Shown: positions 17,433 through 26,547, counted from the first letter of the stretch. The stretch is 64,000 nucleotides of DNA from Chryseobacterium pennae (GCF_003385515.1 NZ_QNVT01000004.1:124001-188000); one strand, 5' to 3'. The notes: generated from the letters alone by a model not told the origin. Translations and numbers: made by a program.

Positions 17433-19568
17433 ATGAAAGGATTATTTTTTTTAGGGCTTACCATAGGCTCTGTGGCCTTTATTCAGGCTCAAAACAAGGA
17501 TTCTCTGAAAATCAGGGAAATAGAAGCGGTTAACTTTACCAAAAGACTTCCTGTTGCTAAGGAGATTATTAATGTTCAGAAAGATTTAGACGGAAAAAAT
17601 ATGGGGCAGGATCTTCCTATCCTGTTGAAAAACCAAACTTCGGTTATTTCCACTTCGGATGCCGGAAATGGGGTGGGCTACACTGGAATCAGAATTCGTG
17701 GAGTTGCGGGAAGAGGAATTAATGTAATGATGAACGGCGTTCCTTTTAATGACTCAGAAAGTCAGGGTGCTTTTTTTGTGAATGTCCCGGATTTAACGAG
17801 CTCAGCCTCCCAGATTGTTATTCAGAGAGGGGTTGGAACTTCAAATAACGGTGCTTCATCATTTGGAGCCAGCATTAATGTCATTTCAAAAGATCCTGAA
17901 GAGAAGTTTTATTTCAAAACAGATGACAGTTATGGGTCATTCAATACCTATAAATATTCAGCAGAAGTAGGCACTGGTAAGTTCTGGAAAAACAGGCTTT
18001 CTGTGATGGGAAGGTATTCCCATATTCATTCTGATGGTTATATTGACAGAGCATCATCCAATCTGGATTCTTACAACTTTACAGCTTTATTTGAAGAAGG
18101 GAAAACGAGATTACGTTTAATGGCATTCGGAGGAAAAGAAAGAACGTATCAGGCATGGAACGGAATCAGCAGAAAAACCTGGGAAACCGATCCGAAGTAT
18201 AATCCTTCCGGAGAATATATAGATCTTTTTACCGGTGAAAAGAAGTTTTATGATGGTGAAACAGACAACTATCGCCAGAATCATTATCAGTTTCTATGGG
18301 AACAAAAGTTCAATGATACCTGGAATTTGGAAACTACTCTGCATTATACAAGAGGAAAGGGATATTATGAGAATTATACCAGAGTGGATGAGAATGATAA
18401 TGAGGCAGTGCATTATTCTAATTATAATTTAGTTGTTCCAATCGTAAATGGACTTCCTGTAGAAACTACAGACTTCATTAGAAAAAAATGGCTGGATAAT
18501 CATTTTTATGGATTGGTTTCTACCCTTTACGGGAAATTTGAAAATGTAGATCTTAATTTCGGAATAGTAGCCAACCAGTATTATGGGAAGCATTACGGTA
18601 CAGTAACCGGAGTGTACTTTCCACAAATTGATAACTATGAATATTATAGAGGACGCTCTGTGAAGAATGAAGTGGCAGGGTTTGCAAAAGCACTTGTAAG
18701 GGTAAATGATTTTGAATTTTTTGGAGATCTTCAGCTGAGAAATATCAATTATGATACTAAAATACTGCTGGATGGTGATGGCGAAGGAGGAAATATCAAA
18801 GAAAAATGGCTGTTTTTCAATCCTAAGGCAGGGGTGAATTATAGAATTGGAAACGGGAAAGTGTATTTGTCTTATGCTCATGCTCACCGTGAACCCAACA
18901 GAGATGATCTGATTGCTGATAATAGTGTTAAAGCTGAAAAACTTCATGATTTTGAAGCGGGACTGGAAAAGCAGTTTGGATTTTTATCCGTGACCGCAAA
19001 TCTGTACTATATGTACTATGTGAATCAATTGGTATTAAACGGAGAACTGAATAATGTAGGAGCTTTTATCAGAACCAATTCAGGGAAAAGCTACAGAAGA
19101 GGAATCGAAATTGGTTTGTTGGCAAAACTTTCAAAGCAGTGGGAGGTTTCCGGAAATATAAGTTTGAGCCAGAACAGAAATCTGGATTTCAATATGAAAA
19201 ACAAAAAAGTGGTTAAGAATCTGGGCAATACCCAAATTTCATTCTCTCCGGATGTAGTTGCTAATTTAGGATTGACATTTAAGCCATCTAAAAGTTTCCA
19301 GTTTGCTTTAATGAATCAGTATGTAGGGAAACAATACCTTGATAATACAGAGGATAAGAATGTACAGCTAAAAGATTATATCCTGACTGATTTTAATGCA
19401 CAGTATCAGTTTAAAATTGCTAACAACGATGTCGCTTTGAAATTATTGGTCAATAACCTGTTCAATAAAAAATATGTCAATAATGGAGCTGTATATAGTG
19501 GTGCCCCTTATTACTTCTCGCAGGCAGGAACAAATTTTATGTTTGGTATCAGTTGGAAAATTCAATAG
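17433..19568 (+). CDS. TonB-dependent outer-membrane receptor, probable thiamin transporter
   Basis: A 711-residue TonB-dependent receptor. The signal peptide is MKGLFFLGLTIGSVAFIQAQ (an ATG six codons earlier at 17415 is possible). The plug (about 40-160) shows LPILLKNQTSVISTSD, GVGYTGIRIRGVAGRGINVMMNGVPFNDSESQG and QIVIQRGVGTSNNGASSFGASINV; the rest is barrel, closing in an aromatic-terminated strand (MFGISWKIQ). The TPP riboswitch directly upstream implies that the receptor imports thiamin or a precursor across the outer membrane; TPP-regulated outer-membrane receptors are known from comparative genomics of Bacteroidetes. No inner-membrane thiamin permease is adjacent. Confidence 0.9.
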   Translation: MKGLFFLGLTIGSVAFIQAQNKDSLKIREIEAVNFTKRLPVAKEIINVQKDLDGKNMGQDLPILLKNQTSVISTSDAGNGVGYTGIRIRGVAGRGINVMMNGVPFNDSESQGAFFVNVPDLTSSASQIVIQRGVGTSNNGASSFGASINVISKDPEEKFYFKTDDSYGSFNTYKYSAEVGTGKFWKNRLSVMGRYSHIHSDGYIDRASSNLDSYNFTALFEEGKTRLRLMAFGGKERTYQAWNGISRKTWETDPKYNPSGEYIDLFTGEKKFYDGETDNYRQNHYQFLWEQKFNDTWNLETTLHYTRGKGYYENYTRVDENDNEAVHYSNYNLVVPIVNGLPVETTDFIRKKWLDNHFYGLVSTLYGKFENVDLNFGIVANQYYGKHYGTVTGVYFPQIDNYEYYRGRSVKNEVAGFAKALVRVNDFEFFGDLQLRNINYDTKILLDGDGEGGNIKEKWLFFNPKAGVNYRIGNGKVYLSYAHAHREPNRDDLIADNSVKAEKLHDFEAGLEKQFGFLSVTANLYYMYYVNQLVLNGELNNVGAFIRTNSGKSYRRGIEIGLLAKLSKQWEVSGNISLSQNRNLDFNMKNKKVVKNLGNTQISFSPDVVANLGLTFKPSKSFQFALMNQYVGKQYLDNTEDKNVQLKDYILTDFNAQYQFKIANNDVALKLLVNNLFNKKYVNNGAVYSGAPYYFSQAGTNFMFGISWKIQ

Positions 19569-19666
19569 ATTGAAAGAAAGGAATGACTGTAAATAAGGGG
19601 ATTGCAAATTTATTCCGAAAGGGATTCGAGATCATGAATAGTCAACCTGTTTTCATATGAAATACT

Positions 19667-19695
19667 CAAAAGGCTGCTTTGGCAGTCTTTTTTTA
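19667..19695 (+). terminator. Intrinsic terminator, receptor transcript
   Basis: AAAGGCTGC pairs with GCAGTCTTT around TTTG and is followed by a T-run; about 100 bases past the stop at 19568. Confidence 0.75.
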
Positions 19696-19733
19696 TATGC
19701 GTTAAATATCTTCAAAAAGTCATGAAAAAGTTA

Positions 19734-19741
19734 TAAATTTG
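19734..19741 (+). promoter_or_regulatory. TAAATTTG -7 element ending seven bases before an ATG
   Basis: A perfect TAnnTTTG match whose expected transcription start coincides with the ATG at 19749, suggesting a leaderless message. The -33 TTG is weak (TTC about 20 bases upstream). Confidence 0.4.
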
Positions 19742-19748
19742 CTGCCAA

Positions 19749-20501
19749 ATGAATATTTCAGCATACATTTTAGAATATTTAAAACAATACGGAACTGTCA
19801 CGGTTCCAGGCTTTGGTGTGTTTTCCCTGAAAAATTCTAAGGCAATTATCAATTCCGAAAACGGAAGTATCCTGCCTCCTGCAAGTCAGATTGAATTTAC
19901 AATTGACTATGAAGTACAGGCAGAGGACCTTACCATTTTTATTGCCAAGGAAAAACAGATGTCTGTAGAAGCCTCCAGAAGTGATCTGAAGATACAGACT
20001 GATTTTTGGAAGAAAAAACTTCAGGCAGAACAGGTTCTTGAAATTCAAAACCTGGGAACCATCTTTATTGAAGAAGGACATACACATTTCAAAGGAAAAA
20101 GAGTGGAAGCGGGACGTCCGGATTTTTTCGGATTAGAAGAAATCAGATTTTCTGACATCAATAATGGTGAAAATGTAAACCCCTCAGTAAACCGTGAAAA
20201 GGATTATAAATTCAAGAAGACTATTCTTTGGTTCTTCCTGTTGATTATTCCGGTTCTTGGTATTGCATACTTTGCATTTACCCAAAAGGAACTTCTCTTT
20301 GGGAAGAAATCCTTTAATAAAGTATCTGTACAGACTTCTACCCACAGAATTGTAAAAGATACGGTGAAGGTAGTGGTACATGGTCCGGAAACTCCTGTTT
20401 CAGACTCCCTTAAGAAAGATTCATTGGTAAAACCTGCCGGAAAAGCTCTAAAAACAGTTCCGGCTGCTCCCAAAAACACTAAGAATAAATGGCAAAAATA
20501 A
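19749..20501 (+). CDS. HU-CCDC81-type DNA-binding-like protein with a membrane segment
   Basis: A 250-residue protein with two HU-like domains of the bacterial CCDC81 type. Domain 1 (1-58) has MNISAYILEYLKQYGTVTVPGFGVF and the basic beta-arm region; domain 2 (60-135) has AKEKQMSVEASRSDLKIQTD and LGTIFIEEGHTHFKGKR. A single hydrophobic segment (about 158-178) is followed by a Lys/Pro-rich tail. Many relatives end in a peptidoglycan-binding SPOR domain, which is missing here. The topology suggests HU domains in the cytoplasm tethered to the inner membrane. Its last 13 bases overlap the thioesterase gene, so the two are probably co-expressed. Confidence 0.8.
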   Translation: MNISAYILEYLKQYGTVTVPGFGVFSLKNSKAIINSENGSILPPASQIEFTIDYEVQAEDLTIFIAKEKQMSVEASRSDLKIQTDFWKKKLQAEQVLEIQNLGTIFIEEGHTHFKGKRVEAGRPDFFGLEEIRFSDINNGENVNPSVNREKDYKFKKTILWFFLLIIPVLGIAYFAFTQKELLFGKKSFNKVSVQTSTHRIVKDTVKVVVHGPETPVSDSLKKDSLVKPAGKALKTVPAAPKNTKNKWQK

Positions 20502-21040
20502 AAACCGCGTCAGAATCCCTGACGATTATGACCAATATCGTTCTTCCGAACGAAACAAACTCTCTAAGAAACCTTTTTGGTGGCGAACTTTTAGCAAAAA
20601 TGGACAGATGTGCTTCTATTTCTGCAGCAAGACACTGTGAAAGAAGAGTCGTAACAGCATCTGTAAATCACGTTTCATTCAATCATCCGATTCCTGAAGG
20701 CGGCGTTGTGGTCTTGGAATCTAAAGTTTCCAGAGCATTCTCTACTTCTATGGAGGTTTATGTGGATGTGTGGTCAGACGATCCTATTAATCAGAAAAAA
20801 ATTCATACCAATTCAGGGATCTATACCTTCGTTGCAGTAGATGAATTCAACCGCCCAATTCCAATTCCGGATATGGTTCCGGAAACAGAAGATGAGAAAG
20901 AAAGATATGCTGCAGCCTTCCGTAGAAAAGAACTTTCTTTAATTCTTTCCGGAAGAATGAAGCCTCTGGAATCTGTAGAACTTAAGAAATTATTCCAGGA
21001 GCCGGAAGAACCACAATCTTCCAAAAAGGATAAAAAATAA
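20489..21040 (+). CDS. Acyl-CoA thioesterase, hot-dog fold
   Basis: A 183-residue cytosolic enzyme of the YciA/BFIT type that hydrolyses acyl-CoA to free fatty acid and CoA. Seen: TNIVLPNETNSLRNLFGGELL (catalytic Asn region and the GG helix cap), a central RVVTASVNHVSF strand with NHPIPEGGVVVLESKV, and a second half ending in KKIHTNSGIYTFVAVDEFNRP. A C-terminal Lys-rich tail is variable in the family. It overlaps the HU-CCDC81 gene by 13 bases. Confidence 0.9.
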   Translation: MAKIKTASESLTIMTNIVLPNETNSLRNLFGGELLAKMDRCASISAARHCERRVVTASVNHVSFNHPIPEGGVVVLESKVSRAFSTSMEVYVDVWSDDPINQKKIHTNSGIYTFVAVDEFNRPIPIPDMVPETEDEKERYAAAFRRKELSLILSGRMKPLESVELKKLFQEPEEPQSSKKDKK

Positions 21041-21046
21041 GACTTT

Positions 21047-21093
21047 AAAATGCTTTTAATACGGAATATCCAGATTAAAAGCATTTTGTTTTT
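21047..21093 (+). terminator. Intrinsic terminator of the thioesterase transcript
   Basis: AAAATGCTTTTAAT pairs with ATTAAAAGCATTTT and is followed by GTTTTT, just after the stop at 21040. Confidence 0.8.
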
Positions 21094-21138
21094 ATAGCTA
21101 TATTGTAAATTACAAACACTTTTCTTTGAAAATGGAGA

Positions 21139-21178
21139 ATATGTTATTTGTGAAACTAATTTGTGTCATTTGTGTTTA
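21139..21178. repeat. Fragment of a family A-like repeat (TTTGTG..TTTGTGTCATTTGTG)
   Basis: Contains the words ATTTGTG, TTTGTGTCATTTGTG, which match the right end of the element at 46924-46985 (GTGCCATTTGTGGTTAA). It ends four bases before the next ATG. Confidence 0.35.
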
Positions 21179-21182
21179 AATT

Positions 21183-22112
21183 ATGAAAATTCTCCTTTTA
21201 GATAAAAATCATCCGCTCATCACCGAACAGCTTTTAGCTAAAAACTTTATGTTGGAAGAAGACTTTACTTCCACTTATGATGAGGTTTGCCATAAGATCA
21301 AAAACTATGACGGTATTATCATTAGAAGCCGTATTCCTTTAGATAAAAACTTTCTTGAACAGGCTCAGAATCTGAAGTTTATTGCAAGAGTAGGAGCGGG
21401 GATGGAAAACATTGATATTCCTGTTGCCGAAAAACTGGGAATTCAATTGATCAACTCTCCGGAAGGGAATAGAGACTCTGTTGCAGAACATGTTGTAGGA
21501 ATGTTGTTAGTCATTATGAACAGGCTTTTTATTGCTTCTCAGGAAGTGAAGAATGGGATTTGGAAACGTGAAGAAAACAGAGGAGATGAATTACTGGGAA
21601 AAACGGTAGGATTAATAGGATACGGAAATATGGGTAAAGCTACAGCTAAAAGACTCTCAAGCTTTGGGTGTAAAGTGATTTTCTATGATATTCTTCCGGG
21701 TCTTTCCGATGAATTTGCCACTCAGGTTACCTTAGATGAATTAAAGCAATCTGCAGAAGTATTGAGCCTGCATATTCCTCTGACTTCAGAAACTCACTAT
21801 CTTATTGATGAAAAGTTCATTTCAGAGATGAAAAATGACTTCTATTTTGTGAATACTGCAAGAGGAAAAAATGTAAAAACTAAAAGTTTAGTAGAAGCAT
21901 TGAAAGCAGGTAAGGTAAAAGGAGCTTGTTTAGATGTATTGGAATACGAAAAGTCCTCTTTTGAACATCTTGAAACAGAAAATGAAGACTTAAAATATCT
22001 GTTGGAATCCGAAAAAGCAATGGTAACTCCACATATTGCCGGCTGGACGCATCAGAGTAAAGAGAAATTGGCCCAGTTTATTGTAGATAAGATTATAGCC
22101 TCTTATTGCTGA
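21183..22112 (+). CDS. D-2-hydroxyacid dehydrogenase (phosphoglycerate dehydrogenase-like)
   Basis: A 309-residue NAD-dependent dehydrogenase. The Rossmann motif is GLIGYGNMG (144-151). Catalytic residues are Arg227 in NTARG, Glu254 in DVLEYE and His284 in PHIAGWT. The substrate domain is formed by residues 1-95 and the last 25. It lacks the C-terminal ACT or ASB domains of full SerA, so it could make 3-phosphohydroxypyruvate for serine synthesis or reduce another 2-keto acid. No serC or serB is next to it. Stands alone between two terminators. Confidence 0.85.
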   Translation: MKILLLDKNHPLITEQLLAKNFMLEEDFTSTYDEVCHKIKNYDGIIIRSRIPLDKNFLEQAQNLKFIARVGAGMENIDIPVAEKLGIQLINSPEGNRDSVAEHVVGMLLVIMNRLFIASQEVKNGIWKREENRGDELLGKTVGLIGYGNMGKATAKRLSSFGCKVIFYDILPGLSDEFATQVTLDELKQSAEVLSLHIPLTSETHYLIDEKFISEMKNDFYFVNTARGKNVKTKSLVEALKAGKVKGACLDVLEYEKSSFEHLETENEDLKYLLESEKAMVTPHIAGWTHQSKEKLAQFIVDKIIASYC

Positions 22113-22136
22113 TTCGTTATGAATAAAGAATACTGA

Positions 22137-22210
22137 TAAGGCTGAGGAAGCTGGTATAATGAAAGGATTTTCCTTCCTAATATCTGCTTCCTCAGCCTTC
22201 TTTGATTTTA
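22137..22210 (+). terminator. Intrinsic terminator with a long loop
   Basis: AAGGCTGAGGAAGC pairs perfectly with GCTTCCTCAGCCTT and encloses an inner GAAAGGATTTTCCTTC stem; T-rich sequence follows. Confidence 0.75.
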
Positions 22211-22309
22211 TCCTTTTTTCTGATTTTATGTTAAATTATTCATAATGTTCCTTTCATATTTACAATTTAATTTTGACTTTTATTAAATTGCCGCTCATTT
22301 TTGAATCTT

Positions 22310-23572
22310 ATGAAGATGCGTAATTTAGTACTTGCTACAGCTGTTGTTTTATCCCTTTTTTCCTGCAAAAATAAATCTGAATCCAAAGAGGCTTCAGTTG
22401 AAAATATGACCAACCTTCCGAACTATGGAAATGTGGATCTGGGAAATGTTTTTACAAAAGCTGATGGGCAGCTTTCCAATAAAGAGTCATTGACAGGCTA
22501 TATAGATCAATACTATAAAAAAATATGGGAAGGAGGTGACCTTAGTGGCGGTATTTTAGTGGCCAAAGGAGATGAGATTTTATACGAAAACTATAGAGGC
22601 TTCGGTAGAGAAGGTAATCAGATGCCGATCGATAAGAATACACCATTACACGTAGCTTCAGTGTCAAAAACATTGACGGCTATGGCCATGATGAAGTTGA
22701 TAGAAGCCGGTAAAATAAAGCTTACTGATCATCTTACCCAATTCTTTCCGGGATTTCCGTATCCGAATGTAACTGTTCAGACCTTGCTGGATCAAAGAAG
22801 CGGATTACCTAAATACGAATACTTTATTACTCAGATAAAGCCTGCCCCGGCAGAACTTTCCAAGCCGTTTATTACCAATCAGGATGTACTGAATATGATT
22901 ATCAAATATAAACCGGATCTGGCAAGAGATACAGATACCGGATTTATGTACTGTAATACAAATTTTGCCTTATTGGCTCTGCTGATTGAAAAAGTAACCA
23001 AGACACCTTTTCCGCAGGCGATGAAAGAAATGGTTTTCATACCATTGAAGATGGATCACACTTATATTTTCCAGGAAAAAGATGTTCCAACAGCTTCACA
23101 GTCTTTCTATTATGGTGCCAATAGATTATATCCTTTAGATCGTCTTGATCTTATCTATGGAGATAAAAATGTGTACACTACACCCAGAGATTTATACAAT
23201 TTTTCCAAAGCAATGTTCTCTAAGGACTTCTTAAAGCCGGAGCTGATGCAGCTGGTATTTACTCCTTACAGCAATGAAAAGGCAGGAATGAACAATTATG
23301 GATTAGGTTTTAGAATGAAAATATTTGATAATGGTGAAAAGCTAACCTACCACAACGGATGGTGGCATGGATCCAATTCCGTATTTGCTCACCTTTTAAA
23401 ATCTAAAGTAACCATCGTGGCAATCGGAAATAAATATTCAGGTAAAGTTTATACAGCACTTGCATTATCAGGATTATTTGAAAATTTCCCTTTGCAGCAG
23501 GAGAAACTTCAGACTGTAATGAATGACAGTAAAGATAGTTTGAATAGTGGACACGAAGTTTTTGGAGAATAA
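22310..23572 (+). CDS. Serine hydrolase lipoprotein (beta-lactamase/penicillin-binding-protein class C fold)
   Basis: A 420-residue lipoprotein. MKMRNLVLATAVVLSLFSC is a type II signal peptide with the lipid-modified Cys at 19. The catalytic SxxK is SVSK at 117-120 in HVASVSKTLTAMA; the second motif is YCN in GFMYCNTNF, and the third resembles HNG in TYHNGWWHGSNS. Such proteins are D-amino-acid peptidases or esterases rather than true beta-lactamases; the substrate is unknown. The ATG at 22310 is chosen because it begins the lipoprotein signal; a TTG lies three codons upstream. Confidence 0.88.
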   Translation: MKMRNLVLATAVVLSLFSCKNKSESKEASVENMTNLPNYGNVDLGNVFTKADGQLSNKESLTGYIDQYYKKIWEGGDLSGGILVAKGDEILYENYRGFGREGNQMPIDKNTPLHVASVSKTLTAMAMMKLIEAGKIKLTDHLTQFFPGFPYPNVTVQTLLDQRSGLPKYEYFITQIKPAPAELSKPFITNQDVLNMIIKYKPDLARDTDTGFMYCNTNFALLALLIEKVTKTPFPQAMKEMVFIPLKMDHTYIFQEKDVPTASQSFYYGANRLYPLDRLDLIYGDKNVYTTPRDLYNFSKAMFSKDFLKPELMQLVFTPYSNEKAGMNNYGLGFRMKIFDNGEKLTYHNGWWHGSNSVFAHLLKSKVTIVAIGNKYSGKVYTALALSGLFENFPLQQEKLQTVMNDSKDSLNSGHEVFGE

Positions 23573-23597
23573 TGTTTATTTTTGCTTAAACATTTTC

Positions 23598-25376
23598 ATG
23601 AAAAGGTTTCTTTTATTATTCGTTATCTGTTTTCTTGTACACTCTTGTGCAAGAGTAGGATCTCCTGTGGGAGGACCTAAAGATACATTGGCGCCCAAAT
23701 TTTTAAGTTCAAATATTGATACCACAAGGATTAATGTAAAAAGAGATATCCACGAACTTCGACTGGATTTTGATGAATATGTGACCCTAAAGGATATTAA
23801 TAAAAACCTTATCATTTCTCCGCCAATTAAAAATATCAAGCGAATTCTTCCATCGAATATTGCCAATAAATTTGTTCTTATCCAGTGGGCTGATACCCTT
23901 CAGGCCAATACCACTTATAATTTCAACTTTGGAAATTCAATTGCAGATAATAATGAGTCTAATATTCTTCGGTATTTTAATTTTGCTTTTTCTACAGGAG
24001 AAAAGTTGGATGATCTGTATATAAGTGGTGACATAAAAGATGCCATGCAGATTAAGAAGAAAACCGGAACCAATGAAAATAAAATGGTAGTAGGACTGTA
24101 TCAGGTAAAAGATACTATGAACTATAAGCAAAAGCCCTATTACATTACCAAGGTAGATGATGACGGATACTATGAACTGAATTACCTTTCTCCCGGTAAA
24201 TATAGAATTATAGCTTTCGAAGATGAAAACGGAAATTCCGTTTATGATCCCGGAAAAGAAAAAATAGGATTTAAAAAAGAAACCGTTGATGTTGAGAAAT
24301 CCATTTCAGGACTGAATTTAAGTGTTTATCCATCAAAGAAAGCATTGAAGTATTCAGAGATGAAGGAAGCGCCCGGAGGAGTTCTTATGACTTTTGAGGG
24401 CCATCCGGATGTTGTAAAAGTAGAATCTCTCAATGATAAGCTTAAAGATATAAAAATAACTCACACTCCAAAATCTGATTCAGTTAGAATCTGGTTTGAT
24501 GCCGTGAAGAATAATATTGGGCAGGAGACAACTGAGAAATTGATGTTCAGCCACAATATCGGACCCAAAAAAGATACTGTGTATTCAGTTTCATTGTTCT
24601 ATAAGTACAATAAAAAAAATACAATGGACATCTTCAGCGACAACGGGGGAAGTTCATTGGATCCAAAATCTGATTTTAAAATCTCTTCCAATTATTTTAT
24701 TGATAAAATTGATCCATCAAAATGGAGACTGGCTACCAAGGGAGATTCTTTGTCTACTTTACCATTTACAGCTAAGATTTCAGAGGTAAATCCTTATCAG
24801 ATTCTGGTACAGTCTGATTTTGTTAATGGAAAAGAGTATCAACTGACGATTCCTAAGGAAACCGTTTCCTCTTTCTATGCAAAAAATACCCAATCCAAAC
24901 GTTTTGATTTCACTGTTGATAAAGTAGAGCAGTTTGGAAGTCTGGAGTTTACGCTCTCCAATGCACCTGCATCTAATTACTGGATCCAGTTATTAGATTC
25001 TTCTGATAAAGTAGTGTATCAAAAGTATACTAAAGGCGATCGTGTAAAATTTGATATTCTGAAACCTAATGAATACATTGTCCGGATATTGGTAGATAAT
25101 AATAATGATAAATATTGGGATGAAGCAGACTTCGCAACTGAAACCTTTGCGGAAGATGCTTATGTTTTCTACAAAAAAGCTTTGGTAAAAGCATTATGGG
25201 AAACAAGAGAAGAATGGGATCTTACAGATACCAGAACACTTGATAATCCAAAAGGGATCAATACATCTGCAACGGCTGCGACTCCTCCTGCTTTGGAAGA
25301 AAAAGAAAAAACAGTAGTACAGGAAATTAAAAAAGAAGTAAAATCTGCTGATGCAGTCATAACTCCGGTTAAATAA
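23598..25376 (+). CDS. Lipoprotein with SbsA-type Ig-like domain
   Basis: A 592-residue lipoprotein with a signal peptide and lipobox (LFVICFLVHSC, Cys18). The N-terminal region GSPVGGPKDTLAPKF and FDEYVTLKDINKNLIISPP match the Bacteroidetes Ig-like (Big_5/SbsA) family. A middle segment GYYELNYLSPGKYRIIAFEDENGNSVYDPG is a carboxypeptidase-regulatory-like fold, and a second similar EDxNxDKYWDEAD unit occurs near 520. The C-terminus is Ala/Thr/Lys-rich. The ATG at 23598 is preferred; a GTG at 23547 would overlap the previous gene and spoil the signal peptide. It is probably an outer-membrane or periplasmic structural protein. Followed after five bases by the haem-binding protein. Confidence 0.82.
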   Translation: MKRFLLLFVICFLVHSCARVGSPVGGPKDTLAPKFLSSNIDTTRINVKRDIHELRLDFDEYVTLKDINKNLIISPPIKNIKRILPSNIANKFVLIQWADTLQANTTYNFNFGNSIADNNESNILRYFNFAFSTGEKLDDLYISGDIKDAMQIKKKTGTNENKMVVGLYQVKDTMNYKQKPYYITKVDDDGYYELNYLSPGKYRIIAFEDENGNSVYDPGKEKIGFKKETVDVEKSISGLNLSVYPSKKALKYSEMKEAPGGVLMTFEGHPDVVKVESLNDKLKDIKITHTPKSDSVRIWFDAVKNNIGQETTEKLMFSHNIGPKKDTVYSVSLFYKYNKKNTMDIFSDNGGSSLDPKSDFKISSNYFIDKIDPSKWRLATKGDSLSTLPFTAKISEVNPYQILVQSDFVNGKEYQLTIPKETVSSFYAKNTQSKRFDFTVDKVEQFGSLEFTLSNAPASNYWIQLLDSSDKVVYQKYTKGDRVKFDILKPNEYIVRILVDNNNDKYWDEADFATETFAEDAYVFYKKALVKALWETREEWDLTDTRTLDNPKGINTSATAATPPALEEKEKTVVQEIKKEVKSADAVITPVK

Positions 25377-25381
25377 AATTT

Positions 25382-25840
25382 ATGAAGACGGCAAAGAAAA
25401 TAATCTTCTGGACATTGGTAGCGTTTGCTCTTATACAGTTTTTCCCGATTGATACAGTAAATAAACCGGTTGATTCTAAACTGAATTTTATTCAGATGAA
25501 AAATGCTCCGGAAAAGGTAAGTACACTTCTTAAAAATGCTTGCTATGACTGTCATTCGAACGAAACAGTGTATCCAAAGTATGCTTACATAGCACCTATT
25601 TCATGGTCGGTAAAAAGCCATGTGAATGACGGGCGTCAGCATCTTAATTTTTCTGTTTGGGGAACCTATAATAAGGAATTAAAAGAGAATATGCTTGATA
25701 GGTCTATGGAGGCTCTTAAACACAAGACAATGCCATTACCTGGTTATGTTGTTTATCACAAGGAGGCTAACCTGTCTGAGGCAGAAAGAACCTTGATTAT
25801 TCAGTATTTTGATGAAATGCTGAAATCAAAAACATACTGA
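25382..25840 (+). CDS. Haem-binding domain protein with a single CxxCH
   Basis: A 152-residue exported protein: membrane anchor or signal MKTAKKIIFWTLVAFALIQFF, then a c-type haem site CYDCHSNET (about residues 55-63), followed by YPKYAYIAPISWSVKSHVNDGRQHLNFS, which is diagnostic of the Haem_bd domain. The distal ligand is probably the Met in KTMPLPGY. Proteins of this kind are periplasmic electron carriers or haem sensors. Five bases separate it from the Ig-like lipoprotein gene, so the two are likely one transcript. Confidence 0.9.
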   Translation: MKTAKKIIFWTLVAFALIQFFPIDTVNKPVDSKLNFIQMKNAPEKVSTLLKNACYDCHSNETVYPKYAYIAPISWSVKSHVNDGRQHLNFSVWGTYNKELKENMLDRSMEALKHKTMPLPGYVVYHKEANLSEAERTLIIQYFDEMLKSKTY

Positions 25841-25852
25841 TTTAAAATACAA

Positions 25853-25925
25853 TTCCCACAGATTTCACAGGTCATCCCAGAACTTATATTAAATGTATCT
25901 GTGTAAATCGTGAAATCTGTGGGAA
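25853..25925. repeat. Family A palindrome, copy with 16-bp perfect arms
   Basis: TTCCCACAGATTTCAC at the left is exactly mirrored by GTGAAATCTGTGGGAA at the right, with about 40 bases between them. It lies after the haem-binding gene and could fold as a terminator-like RNA, although the loop is long. Confidence 0.7.
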
Positions 25926-25947
25926 AATTGTTTTTATTAATAAAAAA

Positions 25948-26019
25948 CTCCCGCAGATTTTACAAAATAAGCAGTTGGTAAAACCCAAGCATATGCTGTA
26001 TCTGCAAAATCTGCGGGAG
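25948..26019. repeat. Family A palindrome, second adjacent copy
   Basis: CTCCCGCAGATTTT is mirrored by AAAATCTGCGGGAG over a 72-base element. It is the same design and length as the preceding palindrome with compensatory changes (CCCACAGATTT versus CCCGCAGATTT), so both strands changed together. Confidence 0.7.
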
Positions 26020-26034
26020 AATATAATACAAAAA

Positions 26035-26547
26035 TTATTTCTTTAAATAACCTTCAAAAAATTTCTTCTGAGAATCAAAAGCGATCTCATTAAGGTCAAG
26101 TTCCTGTACAGGAATCCACACCGCTTCTGAAATTTCTGAAATCTCAAGGCTGACCTCAAACTTCTCCGAAACAGTATACTCATAAAACAGGTCGATCGTA
26201 TTGTAATCAATCTCTTTATACTGATAAATGTTGGGAAGACTCGTCAGGTATTTCAGGCTGGAAATATCAATGTCAAGCTGAAGTTCTTCAAAAAGTTCTC
26301 TTTTACAGGTTTCCTCTGCACTTTCTTTGGGATCAACAAACCCTCCGGCAAGATCCAGTTTTCCTTTTTTAGGATCTCTGTTTCTTCTTGTAAGATAAAT
26401 TTCATCACCACATCTGATAACAACCGCTACAGCGCCTGCTACATTGTTGTACAGGGTAAAACCACAGTCAGGGCAGCTCCATTTCTTTTCACCATCCCAA
26501 TGTAAAGACTCTTTGCCACAACTTGGACAATATTTCAATACTTTCAT
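26035..26547 (-). CDS. Nudix hydrolase with N-terminal zinc ribbon
   Basis: A 170-residue enzyme. Residues 6-31 carry a zinc ribbon (CPSCGKE and CPDCGFT). The Nudix box is GGFVDPKESAEETCKRELFE followed by ELQ (GX5EX7REUXEEXGU with the usual acidic residues). The layout recalls NudC-type NADH pyrophosphatases but without their larger N-terminal domain, so the substrate (a nucleoside diphosphate derivative) is open. Last gene of a minus-strand run after xerD, 36 bases downstream. Confidence 0.88.
   Translation of the reverse strand: MKVLKYCPSCGKESLHWDGEKKWSCPDCGFTLYNNVAGAVAVVIRCGDEIYLTRRNRDPKKGKLDLAGGFVDPKESAEETCKRELFEELQLDIDISSLKYLTSLPNIYQYKEIDYNTIDLFYEYTVSEKFEVSLEISEISEAVWIPVQELDLNEIAFDSQKKFFEGYLKK

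Noticed and set aside
18429..18947. 172-codon frame opposite the TonB-dependent receptor
   Set aside because: Ile/Phe/Ser-rich antisense shadow without motifs.
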